DNA of 64,000 bases. Origin: Moanibacter sp965226025. GTDB lineage: Bacteria > Verrucomicrobiota > Verrucomicrobiia > Opitutales > UBA2987. The translations under genes and the position numbers were made by a program. The DNA is taken from NCBI GenBank assembly GCA_965226025.1, contig CBDDCD010000001.1:1550001-1614000 (forward strand), given 5' to 3'. Below are positions 35,937 to 45,752 of this stretch, one piece after another (position 1 is the stretch's first letter; every line of letters starts with the position of its first letter). The notes under the pieces are model-generated. The model had not been told where the DNA came from. It made no database searches and was given only the letters and a program-made list of their open reading frames with translations.

Positions 35937-38900
35937 TCATCGCCATAATTCTGCGCTTCCCGAGACGCCGCCGATCTGCCATCGCCAGTAGGCTTTGAGC
36001 CCCCGCTTCATATCTTCCAGGATCAGCATGTTAACAGGGACCAAGAGCAGCGCGATGAAGGTGGCAAAGAGGACCCCCCAGGCCAGGGATATCGCCATGG
36101 GTATCATGTGTTTCGCCTGCCTGCTCTGCTCCAGCATCAAGGGAAGCAGGCCTGCAAATGTAGTCAACGAAGTTAGAAGAATGGGGCGGAAGCGGCGCAC
36201 TCCGGCAGTGCGAACAGCCGTTTTCAACGAGTCGCCCGCCTGCAATCGAGTATTGATGAAATGAACCAAAATCAGGCTGTCGTTCACCACGACTCCGGAA
36301 AGGGCCAGGAACCCTAGCTTCGACATCAGATTGAAGGTGACGTTCTCATCCCAAAATACACCCAGGAACCAGTCCATGATCATATGCCCCAAAATCGCAC
36401 CTACCAGACCGAACGGGATGATGATCATGACGACAAAGGGTTTCGCGTAGCTGCGAAAGGGAATCGCCAGCAGGACGTAAAGCCCGAGCAGGACCAAGAG
36501 GGAGTAGAATTTGATATTCTTATTGTCCTCTTCCATCTGTTCGACCCAGCCGGAGCGGACGTATTCCATGCCCACATACTGGCTTGTGAGATCGGGCAGG
36601 AACCCGGCTTCCAACTCTCGAACGATGGCATCGAAGTCCAACTCGTCGGAATCCGAATTGGCAGTCACCGTGATCTGCCGCTTTCGGTCGACGCGGTGAA
36701 TTGTGGGAAGACTCTTTCCAGGTTTAATCACCGCCACCGTGTCGAAGGGCACCTCCGTGCCATCGGGTGTGCGAATCATCATCGAATCGAGGGTCGTCAG
36801 GGACTTCCGCCGCTCTTCGGGATACCGGATCATGACTCTTATGTCATCACGTCCCCGCTGAATGCGTTGTGCTTCTGCACCGAAAAATGCTTGTCTCACT
36901 TGCCGGGCCAGGTCACGTGACGTGATATCGAGGTGTTCGGCTAGCGGCTTGAGCGAGAGTTGAAACTCCGGTTCAGCACGTTCGAATGAGTCCGATATCT
37001 CGGTCAAGCCTTGATATTCCTTCAGTTTCGCCTGCAACCGTTGTGACGCCTCTCGCAGGTCATCAAAATCCGGGCTGGTCAATCGGAGCCAGATGACCTG
37101 CCCTCCCCACCAGCCTCCAAACGCTAGCCGCTCCGCTTCCGGAATCTCGCCAATGGCGGGCCGAAGATCGGCTGCCACCTTCGAACTGTCAAAGCGCACA
37201 CCCTTGTGGTCCTCGGATGCCAATTCGATAACGATTTCACCCAACTCGGCGACTCCCACGTTGTTACGGCGAGCGGTGTAGGCTATGGGATGGCCCCCGG
37301 CAGTGGCGAATACGCTGCGCACCATCTCTGTGCCGTACTCTGCGTTCACCCGATCCTTGTACTCCAAGACGATGCCTTCCATTCTTTTCACGTGGGCATG
37401 GGTCGTTTCAAACGGCGTTCCCGCATGCATGAACAGATGTATGGACAGGTAATGTCTTGGAATTCGCGGATAGAAACTAGACTTGATTCGGTTGGTCTGA
37501 ACCAGGCACACCGTCACCGCAAGTATTCCTAGAAAGATGGAGAAGGTCAGGTAGCGGTGCTCCAAGCAGCGGTCCAGTGCCGGGCGGTAAAAACGGTGAA
37601 CGCCCTTTTCAAGACTGTCCGCAATGAGACGTTGCAAGCGGAGCAGCCAATTCAGATTTCCTCGTTCCGGGAGGCCTCGCCCAAGCTGCCTGCAGTGCTT
37701 TAAGTGGGCAGGCAAGATCAATTTTGATTCCACCAGGGAAAAGAGTAGCACTGGGATCACGACGAGCGTAATCGGCTTCAGGTTGTTCCCCATCCATCCG
37801 GACATGCCGTGGAGAGGATAGAAGGCGATGATCGTTGTAAGGACACCGAAGATCACCGGGATTGCGACCTCCTGAGTTCCGCGAATAGCGGAGTTCAAAG
37901 GGTCGTTCCCGGCCTCCATATGCCGAAACACATTTTCTCCCGTGACGATGGCATCGTCCACCACGATCCCGAGCACCAAAATGAATGCGAAGAGGGTGGT
38001 GAAATTCAGAGTGGCGCCCCACAGATAGAGGAATATGAATGCCCCAAAAAATGCCACGGGAATGCCGAGGCTTACCCAGAAGGCAAGAATAGGGCGCAAG
38101 AATAGAGACAAAACAATGATCACCAGGATGAACCCGAAGAGAGCACTGCCCATTAATATGGTTAAGCGCGATTTGATCAGTTGAGAGTCGTCAGCATAGT
38201 AACCGAGTTCCACACCTGGTGGCATCCTCGATTGAGCTTCTGTCAGGTAGCTCTTTACTTCATCCGCCAGTACGATCGCATTTTGATCACCGGTCCGGTA
38301 GACGTCGAGGACTGCGCAGCGTCTCCCGTTGAAGTTTGAGATCAGCGGAGCCTCGTGGAATCCGTCATTTACCTTTCCGATTTCGCCGAGGGTGAGACGC
38401 GTACCGTCCTCGCGCGACATCACAACAATCTTTGAAAAGTCATCGAAGTTGTAGGCCTGGTTGGAGGTTCGCAGAAGGACGTCACCGCCTTCAGTGCGGA
38501 TACTTCCGGCCGAAAGATTGATCGAGGATTGGCGCACCGCTTGAACGATCTGATCGAAGGATAAGCCGTGTTTGCGGAGCGTGGTCTCAGATATCTCGAT
38601 GTCGATCTCATAGGCTCTCGAGACGGAGAGATGCACCATGGTGATGCTGGGCAAACTGAGGAGATCATCCCGGATGATCTCGGCCAATCGTCTCAGATCA
38701 AACTCGTTGAGATTACCCGAGACAGCGATGGTTATAAGGCGCCCGTGAAACGACGTAGGCATCTGCACGTGTGGGCGTTCGGCCTCAATTGGAAATGTAC
38801 TGATGGAGTCGACCCGGTCTTTTATCTGATCGAGCACTACACCCAGATCATATCCCTCTTCGATTTGCAGCTGGACGCTTCCCGATCCTTTATTGGCGTA

Positions 38901-39152
38901 ACTGTTCATTTCCTTGATCCCCGCGACGTCGGAGACCGCTTCCTCAATGCGCATGATGATGGCCTCTTCCACCTCCGCGGGAGTGGAGCCCGGGTATGCT
39001 ACGGAGATGTGGATATCGCGGCTCGGGAAGTCGGGAAGTTCCCGCAGCACGATCTTGTTGAACGCCAAATATCCACCCACAATCAAGATGGCGAACATCA
39101 GGATGTTAGCCGCCACTCCATTCCGAGCGAACCATGCAATCAAGCTATTCAT
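35937..39152 (-). CDS. RND-family efflux permease
   Basis: 1071 residues from ATG 39152, full length for an AcrB/MexB-type inner-membrane pump. TM1 is near residues 12-30 (NILMFAILIVGGYLAF); LRELPDFPSRDIHISVAYPG starts the first periplasmic domain (PxxxP-type). ALFGFILVIIVLSLFLRPIL (TM3-4) and FAFILVLGIVVDDAIVTGEN carry the proton-relay double Asp in TM4. The second half repeats the architecture (GFLALSGVVVNDSLILVHFI). It needs a periplasmic adaptor and outer-membrane channel, but neither gene lies next to it; the upstream neighbour is a broken LRR gene. Possibly orphaned, or using partners elsewhere. Substrate unknown. Confidence 0.93.
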   Translation of the reverse strand: MNSLIAWFARNGVAANILMFAILIVGGYLAFNKIVLRELPDFPSRDIHISVAYPGSTPAEVEEAIIMRIEEAVSDVAGIKEMNSYANKGSGSVQLQIEEGYDLGVVLDQIKDRVDSISTFPIEAERPHVQMPTSFHGRLITIAVSGNLNEFDLRRLAEIIRDDLLSLPSITMVHLSVSRAYEIDIEISETTLRKHGLSFDQIVQAVRQSSINLSAGSIRTEGGDVLLRTSNQAYNFDDFSKIVVMSREDGTRLTLGEIGKVNDGFHEAPLISNFNGRRCAVLDVYRTGDQNAIVLADEVKSYLTEAQSRMPPGVELGYYADDSQLIKSRLTILMGSALFGFILVIIVLSLFLRPILAFWVSLGIPVAFFGAFIFLYLWGATLNFTTLFAFILVLGIVVDDAIVTGENVFRHMEAGNDPLNSAIRGTQEVAIPVIFGVLTTIIAFYPLHGMSGWMGNNLKPITLVVIPVLLFSLVESKLILPAHLKHCRQLGRGLPERGNLNWLLRLQRLIADSLEKGVHRFYRPALDRCLEHRYLTFSIFLGILAVTVCLVQTNRIKSSFYPRIPRHYLSIHLFMHAGTPFETTHAHVKRMEGIVLEYKDRVNAEYGTEMVRSVFATAGGHPIAYTARRNNVGVAELGEIVIELASEDHKGVRFDSSKVAADLRPAIGEIPEAERLAFGGWWGGQVIWLRLTSPDFDDLREASQRLQAKLKEYQGLTEISDSFERAEPEFQLSLKPLAEHLDITSRDLARQVRQAFFGAEAQRIQRGRDDIRVMIRYPEERRKSLTTLDSMMIRTPDGTEVPFDTVAVIKPGKSLPTIHRVDRKRQITVTANSDSDELDFDAIVRELEAGFLPDLTSQYVGMEYVRSGWVEQMEEDNKNIKFYSLLVLLGLYVLLAIPFRSYAKPFVVMIIIPFGLVGAILGHMIMDWFLGVFWDENVTFNLMSKLGFLALSGVVVNDSLILVHFINTRLQAGDSLKTAVRTAGVRRFRPILLTSLTTFAGLLPLMLEQSRQAKHMIPMAISLAWGVLFATFIALLLVPVNMLILEDMKRGLKAYWRWQIGGVSGSAELWR

Positions 39153-39316
39153 CGGCAATTGGGGGCAGTATTCGTTGTGTATTCATTGGGTGCGTAGGAA
39201 TGTCGCAAATTGATTATGCCCGATCCTGTTTCTTCTCTCGAGCTACAGAAATGGCACCACCGATAGGAGAGAACTGGCAAATTCGGTTGAGAAAGCGGTT
39301 TTCATGCCCAAATGTC

Positions 39317-41122
39317 TTACTTGGTCGGCTGAAAATTAATCCGGACCGCCGAATCAAAAGGATTGAGGCACTCAGCGGTCAATCGGGGGCACTCCTGCAG
39401 GTCGAGCGATCTTAGATTCGTGAGCGTGGCCAGGTGATCGAGCCCACCGTTGGTCACATTTGGGCAATTCCACAGGAGCAGATTTTCCAGTGTTTTCATT
39501 CCACTCAGGAGTCTCAGGCTGGAGTCGGTAATCTCGGTTCCCCAGATGCAGTAAGACTTAAGCTTCTTTGCTTTGACCACGTGTTCGGTTGCTCGGTCTC
39601 CGGTTGCCTTGCAGTACATGTTCGTCAGGCTCTCCAGATTAGGTACACCCGATATATTGGCAAAAGCCTCATCTGTGAATCCGTTCCCGTTTCCGGTCCA
39701 GAACTCACGAAGCGCCTGAAAATCCGGCAACGATTTCAGACTCTTGTCGTCAAGCTGCTTTCCCCCGAGATAGAGGTACTCAAGGTTTGGTAGAACGGTT
39801 AGGGCAGCGACGCCCTTGCCGGTTACGTTTTTCAGCGCATAGGCAACCAGCTGCCTGAGCGAATGGCATCCGGCGAGAGCGGAAAATCCCTCATCTCCCG
39901 CAACAGCCCGGCCGATTTCAAGCGATTCCAGGTCGCTCAGTTTACCGATCGCATTCAGCTGCTCATCGCCTACATGTTCTCCCCCATTCAATGAAAGGCG
40001 CTTCAGATTTGGGAGTAGCGCAAGATGGGTGAGTCCGTCTCGATTTCATTCGCAGTTCGACACCAAAGAGCCCTTTCAACTGCGAGATCGTTCTAATACC
40101 CTTCGAAGTGATGCCGTCCCCTACGGTATGCAGGTGAGTCGGAGTGGGTGAACGATAGACATCAATCTTCCACATCGGATGATCGCCATTTGGGTCCACA
40201 AATGCCGGTAAATATCTAAGGATTTCAATTCCGGCATCGGTGATATGCGGAGACAGATGAAGATGGGTCAGCCTGGGTTTACCGCGCAGATGCTCCAGGC
40301 CGGCATCGGTTACCGCAGTCCCAGAAAGAATAAGCAGGGCGAGGTCGTCAAGACCGGCTAAGTATTCCATCGTGCTATCACCGATCTGTTCGCATTCGGT
40401 GAGACGCAAGTATCGAAGGCCTCTCATGTTGCGAAGGATCTCGAGCCCGGCATCCGTGATCAGCTTGCAACCACTGAGGCAGAGATATTGGAGGCTGGTA
40501 AGATTGGAAAGCTGCTTCAGTCCCGCATCACTGATGGTTTCGCACAAAGAAAGATCCAGGTAAATGAGATGCTCTAACTTGCCGACTCTTCCGAGTAGTT
40601 CACCGGTCAGCTCGAAGCCACCTGACAGCCCTGGGATTTTCCTGGCTGCCACCTCTTCCAGAACGGTCTCCCACTCACCTCCCGGCAGGTCCGAGCGCGG
40701 TTCGACGTACCACACGCGGCATTCGGGCACATCCGCTTCCGCCCGTCCGATAGTCGTCGCGCCGAGTTTGTGTTCGTTGCTCCCGGCGGGATCTTTGTCG
40801 CCGTCGAGCCCTATCCAACCGACCTGCAGAGGGAGAGTGCTCCTAAGCACCCGCCGCTCAAATCGATCGTCTCTCGATGGAGCATGATCATGCAATGTAT
40901 CTTCAACCATGGTGAGCATCCAATCCTTTGGTAGTTTACGCGCCTTTCGTAGCCGATTCTTTACGGTTGAGACCGGAATGTCGAGGAAGTCGGCGATCTC
41001 GCTCTGCGAGTATCCGCTCAAGTAGAACAGCGTAGTAACTCTGCGTTCGGAATCCGGTAATTGCTGAACGGCGCGCAGAACTCTCCGCCGTTCCGTTTCG
41101 CGATCCATCTGCTCTTCTTTTT
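39317..41122 (-). pseudogene. ECF sigma region 4-LRR fusion, 5' truncated and frameshifted
   Basis: The frame opens at VEKEEQMDRETERRRVLRAV and gives sigma-70 region 4: LPDSERRVTTLFYLSGYSQS, EIADFLDIPVSTVKNRLRKA. Region 2 is missing; upstream sequence belongs to a phosphotransferase remnant. A linker HAPSRDDRF (compare APSRNDTF in the sigma-ankyrin protein) leads to QVGWIGLDGDKDPAGSNEHK and LRRs of the type LIYLDLSLCETISDAGLKQL, homologous to the LRR protein at 10233. A one-base shift near 40045 moves the frame; the rest (RDGLTHLALLPNLKRLSLNG to SAVRINFQPTK) ends at 39317. The intact ancestor was an ECF sigma factor with a C-terminal LRR sensor-like domain. Confidence 0.87.
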
Positions 41123-41139
41123 CGACGTATATCTACGCA

Positions 41140-41745
41140 GAATTCAGACTGAGATTCTGCAAGATAGCATTGCTCACGATCGGAAACTTCCACATTCAGC
41201 GCCTTCTCATCAAGCAAGTCGCCGGAATACATGGTGTTGCTGGTCCAATCAAATCGGATCAACGAAAGATCGTTTACAAGCCGGTGGGTTTCAGAAATCG
41301 GCAGAAGTTCGCTGTGTATCCTGCCGAGAGTCGCGCCCGCCAACTCCGCCGTGGCGTTCGTCACACCAAGCGGCTGCCCCGGCATGAATTCGAACAGCGA
41401 ACACAGGTCCCCGTGGTAGAGCCCGAACAAACCACCTTCACAAGCTGGCTTGATTTTCGGGACGTAGGAAAGCAGCTGGCTCAGAAGAGATACGATCGCC
41501 AGTTCAAACTCGAGTTGCCGCTGAATTTTCCGATGGTGGCTGATGCGGAGAATCCACTCACCATCGGCCTGGACCTTGTAGATCCGGTTCCAATCGCCGC
41601 TGTCGATTCGCTCTAACGAACCCGGTTCGGAAATATCGTAGACCGTGGACAGAAGATCCACTAGGAATCTGTCGGACTTTGAACTTTGCACGATCGCTGA
41701 GGTTCGGATTGGCGGGTCTGGATTGTAAACCAGGTTCAGGCTCAA
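41140..41745 (-). pseudogene. APH-family phosphotransferase remnant (N-lobe)
   Basis: Contains the N-terminal lobe only: SGDWNRIYKVQADGEWILRI, then EFELAIVSLLSQL, LFEFMPGQPLGVTNATAELA and GATLGRIHSEL. The catalytic HGDxxxxN and DxD motifs are missing; the frame runs on into the neighbouring sigma-LRR sequence at about 41140. A CTAGGAATCTGTCGG repeat copy lies inside the first codons (41661-41677). This is a deletion junction between two broken genes. Confidence 0.7.
41661..41677 (+). repeat. CTAGGAATCTGTCGG repeat, plus copy
   Basis: CTAGGAATCTGTCGGAC, matching the minus-strand copies at 988, 3181 and 6351. Confidence 0.6.
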
Positions 41746-41756
41746 TCCGAGTTATA

Positions 41757-41779
41757 GAAATGCTCACCCATTCCTCTAC
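41757..41779 (-). repeat. GTAG-headed REP
   Basis: Minus strand GTAGAGGAATG, GGTGA, GCATTTC. Stem as in 56043-56065. Confidence 0.75.
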
Positions 41780-41801
41780 AGGAGATGCGTCCTTTGATGA
41801 A

Positions 41802-41892
41802 TAGCCCGCTTTTTGAGTCCGTCGGCAAAATGCGTCGGGCGGGAGATTCTGCATCAGAACGCTGGTGGGAAGTCGGTGCAAAAAGCGGGCTA
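41802..41892. repeat. TAGCCCGCTTTTT inverted pair
   Basis: TAGCCCGCTTTTT at 41802-41814 and its exact complement at 41880-41892, 65 bp apart. The right arm gives the TAG stop of the tricorn-type protease gene. Related arms at 35220/35300 and 12361. It could act as a terminator for the protease gene. Confidence 0.8.
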
Positions 41893-44800
41893 CGGATACC
41901 GTAGATTCGGACGCTCGTCAAAATCCGGTTTAAGCGGCGGATTGGCTTCGATTTCCTTGGCTGCTTCTTCAATCGCTCGCTCCAACTGCGGATCGACGCC
42001 GGCAGCCCAATCCTGTGGTGCGATATCAATCTCGATATCCGGATCCGTCCCATAGTTTTCCACGCCAAACCCGACGTCCCGAAACCAGAAAGAAAACTCG
42101 GGCTGCGTTGTGGTGGAACCATCGACCAGCGAATTGCGGGGCCAGATCCCGATCACGCCGCCCCAGGTGCGTTTGCCGATCAGCGCTCCCAATTTCATCA
42201 GTTTGAAAGAATGGCTCACAATGTCGCCGTCAGAGCCGGCGTATTCGTTGGTCAGGCAAACCATCGGACCTTGAGGTGCCTCCGAGGGATACGGCTCCGA
42301 ACCCATCCAACGCGTCAAATCGTAGCCAATGCGCCGGCGCGCTAATTTCTCCAGCAGCAATTGGGAAACATGCCCGCCGCCGTTATAGCGCACGTCCACG
42401 ACCAAGCCTTCGCAATCCAACTCGACGACAAAATAGCGATGGAACTCGGAATACCCGAATGGCCCCATATCGGGAATATGAAGGTAGCCTACCTTGCCTT
42501 GGCTCCGTTCGTGAGTGAACTCGCGGTTGCGCTCCACCCAATCGCGATAGCGCAACAACGCTTCATGTCTCAGGGTTTTGATATGCACCACGCGCGGATT
42601 GGCGCCATCGCGATCGGCGATCGTCAGAGCGACTTCTACACTGGACTGGTGAACCAGGCCTTTACCGGGAGGCGTTTTGCGATCGAGTCGCTCGCTGCCT
42701 ACCGCCAGCAAACGCATGCCCGCTTCGACGTTTACTCCGGGTCGCAGCAAGGGAGGTGCGTTTTTCTCATCCCATGTGTCGCCCTCCACGATGTGTTCGA
42801 TTCGCCATGCCTTGGCTTCGCTGTCAAAACGAAAATCGGCGCCGAGGAAACCTTGCCGATAGTTAGGACCCTTCCGATAATCGCCCCCCAACTCATAGGC
42901 GTGAGACGTGCCGAGCTCACCTTGCATCTCCCATATGAGGTCGGCGAATTCATGGCGCGAGGCCACTCGATCGATCAAGGGCAGATATCGGTCGAGCGCT
43001 TTCTGCCAATCCACACCGGACATGTCGGACGACCAAAAATAATCGCGTTGCAGCCGCCATGCCTCTTTCAGCATTTGCCGCCATTCAGCCGGTGGATCGA
43101 TGGAGAGCTTCAACCGAGCCAGATCGATCCATCCGCTGGTTCGTCCGGGCTTTTCATCACTCGCCTTTTTTTCGTCGAGGTTCTCTCGGTCGGCCGAAAC
43201 GACTCGCAAACGATTTCCGGCTCGAATGGCCAACGCATCGCCTTTCCTTGAGACCTTGAAATTCGAAATACCCGACGTGAAGGTCTTCTCTTCCCGTTTT
43301 TTCAGGTCGTAATACTTCAGCGTCGCCTCGGCCGGCAAGGTCTTATCGAACCAGGAATGATCAAGCGAACCTTTGACCGGGAAATCCGTATAGAAGACGC
43401 GGTTCTTGGTCGCTCCGATGTCCCCATAGATTCCGTCCGAGACCGGAAACGCCACCACTCGGTCCTCGATCCCTTCAAAGTCGATTTTCAGTTCATTGGA
43501 TTCAGGATCGGCCCCTGATTCCTCGTCCGGCTTCCCATCCCCCGTTTCCTCTTCTTTCGACTCCGATTTGTGGAATGATTCCGGTTCGGGCACAAACGGA
43601 GATGGCGCCTCCCGGTTCAAAGCAACCATATAAGGTCGAACGCCGCGCGGAAACCCCAGATCGAAATTCAAGCTGTCGTAGACTGGGTCAAAGACGCGGT
43701 GAGATAGAAAATACAAGTAGCGCCCGGCGGGATCGAACACAGGCCGGCCGTCGTGCAGAATCGGCCTCGTAATGGCATGAGACTCATTTGATTCTCGATT
43801 CCATAACTTAATAACCGACTGACGCGGATTGACCGAACAGCCATAGGCGGCCCAACGCCCGTCGGGCGACCATGCGAATCCGCGCATCGGCCCAAATTCG
43901 CTTCGATCGACAAGAGTAACTTGATCCGATTCCAGATCCACGTGAAGCAGTTCGTTCCGATGATTCACAATGAGAACGGTGTCAGCCACTGGCGACACTT
44001 CCATCGCCATCGGACGCCCCAACTGCTCATCATCGATCGTTCCTCGAGGCTCATCAGCGTTCTCAGTCTGAGGAATTTTTGAAAAGATCTCCAAATGCTC
44101 TCTGCCCCGGGCGTCGCTGCACACAACCACACGCTCCCCGTCATTCAGAATGCGAGCAAATCGATAGCGCGTCTCTTGTCGTGAGCCTTGTTGCGAAGGC
44201 GCCAATTCCCAGCAGCCCATGACGAACGACTTGCCCCGACATATCAGCGCCAAGGAATCTCCGCCCGGAGATGGGTCGTAGTCTTCCAGACTGTCGGCAA
44301 CATCGACGAATTTTCGACTGGCCTGGGTGCGCGCCCCATGGAACTCGATCCCCACCCTCGATACGCCGTCAGTCTCTGGATCCAGGATATAGAGATCCGC
44401 GCCGGCGTGATAGACGATGCGCGACCCGTCGGTCGAGGCGTTGCGCGCATAAAAGTCGGTCTGATTCGAGTGAACGCGAAGATCGGAACCGTCAAAGGTG
44501 CAGGAAAAGAGGTTGCCGATTCCCTCATGATCGGAGAGGAAATAGACCCGATCTCCGATCAGCATGGGGTCGGCCGGATTGCCGTCCAATTCGATGAGTT
44601 GTCTGAACTCTCCCTGACCGTCCGGATCAATCCATAATTCACCGGCGGTGCCACCGCGATAGCGTTTCCATTTGGCCGGTTCGCCGCCTCTGCGGCCCAA
44701 CACCACGATGCCGTTCCGTTTCGCGATGTAATTGGCGGGGCCCAGGTTCAATCGTTCGAGGTCCGAGCCGTCGAGACTTATCTGATGCAGCCATGGCGGA

Positions 44801-45138
44801 TGACGCAACGCTTGCCCGGCCGTGCTGGCGAACAAGGGCTTGTCGCCATCCCATCCCACGACGAACGTCATCGCGCCCAAAAATGTCAATCGCTGCAAGG
44901 GACCGCCGGTGGCGGGCATAACGCACACTTCTTGCGGCCCTTCCTCGGCACCGCTGAATGCGATCCATTGACCGTCGGGCGAAAAGTAAGGATGGGCAAC
45001 CGTTGAAAGGTTGGTCGTCAATCGTCGCGCCACCCCGCCCTCAGCGGCGACCTCCCACAAGTCGTCTTCAGCGACAAATACGATTGTCTCCTGATGGATT
45101 GCGGGAAATCGATAGTATCCGGATATTGGCGACGTCAT
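41890..45138 (-). CDS. Tricorn-type S41 protease
   Basis: 1082 residues, the size of archaeal tricorn protease and its bacterial homologues. Residues 1-300 are a six-bladed beta-propeller (FSPDGQWIAFSGAEEG, GDRVYFLSDHEGIGNLFSCT); 320-540 a second propeller (FAWSPDGRWAAYG). An acidic low-complexity loop lies near 530-560. The C1 helical domain (EAWRLQRDYFWSSDMSGVDW) follows, then a PDZ-like part, and the S41 catalytic domain with VDVRYNGGGHVSQLLLEKLA and nucleophile Ser in TNEYAGSDGDIVSHSFK. It degrades peptides of 6-12 residues. No signal peptide seen. The stop codon TAG falls in a palindromic repeat. Confidence 0.93.
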   Translation of the reverse strand: MTSPISGYYRFPAIHQETIVFVAEDDLWEVAAEGGVARRLTTNLSTVAHPYFSPDGQWIAFSGAEEGPQEVCVMPATGGPLQRLTFLGAMTFVVGWDGDKPLFASTAGQALRHPPWLHQISLDGSDLERLNLGPANYIAKRNGIVVLGRRGGEPAKWKRYRGGTAGELWIDPDGQGEFRQLIELDGNPADPMLIGDRVYFLSDHEGIGNLFSCTFDGSDLRVHSNQTDFYARNASTDGSRIVYHAGADLYILDPETDGVSRVGIEFHGARTQASRKFVDVADSLEDYDPSPGGDSLALICRGKSFVMGCWELAPSQQGSRQETRYRFARILNDGERVVVCSDARGREHLEIFSKIPQTENADEPRGTIDDEQLGRPMAMEVSPVADTVLIVNHRNELLHVDLESDQVTLVDRSEFGPMRGFAWSPDGRWAAYGCSVNPRQSVIKLWNRESNESHAITRPILHDGRPVFDPAGRYLYFLSHRVFDPVYDSLNFDLGFPRGVRPYMVALNREAPSPFVPEPESFHKSESKEEETGDGKPDEESGADPESNELKIDFEGIEDRVVAFPVSDGIYGDIGATKNRVFYTDFPVKGSLDHSWFDKTLPAEATLKYYDLKKREEKTFTSGISNFKVSRKGDALAIRAGNRLRVVSADRENLDEKKASDEKPGRTSGWIDLARLKLSIDPPAEWRQMLKEAWRLQRDYFWSSDMSGVDWQKALDRYLPLIDRVASRHEFADLIWEMQGELGTSHAYELGGDYRKGPNYRQGFLGADFRFDSEAKAWRIEHIVEGDTWDEKNAPPLLRPGVNVEAGMRLLAVGSERLDRKTPPGKGLVHQSSVEVALTIADRDGANPRVVHIKTLRHEALLRYRDWVERNREFTHERSQGKVGYLHIPDMGPFGYSEFHRYFVVELDCEGLVVDVRYNGGGHVSQLLLEKLARRRIGYDLTRWMGSEPYPSEAPQGPMVCLTNEYAGSDGDIVSHSFKLMKLGALIGKRTWGGVIGIWPRNSLVDGSTTTQPEFSFWFRDVGFGVENYGTDPDIEIDIAPQDWAAGVDPQLERAIEEAAKEIEANPPLKPDFDERPNLRYP

Positions 45139-45231
45139 AGAGTGTGCAGCGAATCAAAGCACGGCAACGAATAGGAATCAAGAATTCCCCACTGCAGACC
45201 GGTTTCGACCTACCATCCCTCTCTTTGGTTG

Positions 45232-45300
45232 CCCAACGGATTGAGCAAGCAACGGATAAGACCTTCGATTACCCATCCGTTGTTCACATAATCCGTTGGG
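45232..45300. repeat. Nested inverted repeat CAACGGATT family, copy A
   Basis: Outer arms CCCAACGGATT (45232-45242) and AATCCGTTGGG (45290-45300) are perfect complements. Inner arms CAACGGAT (45250-45257) and ATCCGTTG (45275-45282) pair too. Loop AAGACCTTCG. Copies at 54705-54773 and 60657-60723. Confidence 0.85.
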
Positions 45301-45550
45301 TACTCTCTCCCAAACATGCTGTCCTTTCATTCGATGCATTTTCTTCAGCGCTCGATTTCCAAATGTGGATGTTCTCCGGGTAGCGAAGTGTAGCCGAGTC
45401 GATTTGGTTCATCCCGATCGAAAAGAAAGCACCCCGCTGGGATCGATAAACCACCAGTGCCCGTTACGCTGTGAAACTCCGAAGTATCCCTTCTCCCTCA
45501 TTCGATTTCTCTTCCGTCAAGTCGCTCACCCCAAGCACGCTTGGAATTCA

Positions 45551-45590
45551 GCGGAGCAATCCCGCTCAGCGGGACCCGAACCTTGTCCAT
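45551..45590 (+). repeat. CCCGCTCAGCGGG repeat, extended copy
   Basis: GCGGAGCAATCCCGCTCAGC, GGGACCCGAACCTTGTCC. Exact palindrome at 45560-45574; the flanks match 30613-30650. Confidence 0.75.
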
Positions 45591-45752
45591 TAGTTGCGGA
45601 CTAATGCTGTTATTCTCAATTTCGATGACGTTTGCCGCGCCGATTTCGGATGCTGTCGAAGGCTATCCAGGCAAGGCATGAAAAGGTACTTCAGAGCTCA
45701 ACGCCATCGTCGTATCCCAACACTTAAGAAGCGGTTTGAACTGTCCATAATT

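Larger units (their letters stand above)
45139..45752. other. 600-bp intergenic region of repeats
   Basis: Contains the nested inverted repeat at 45232-45300 and a CCCGCTCAGCGGG copy at 45551-45590. No credible gene. Confidence 0.5.

Noticed and set aside
36384..36920. Long plus-strand frames inside the RND, protease and LRR genes
   Set aside because: They are antisense shadows of well-supported coding regions.
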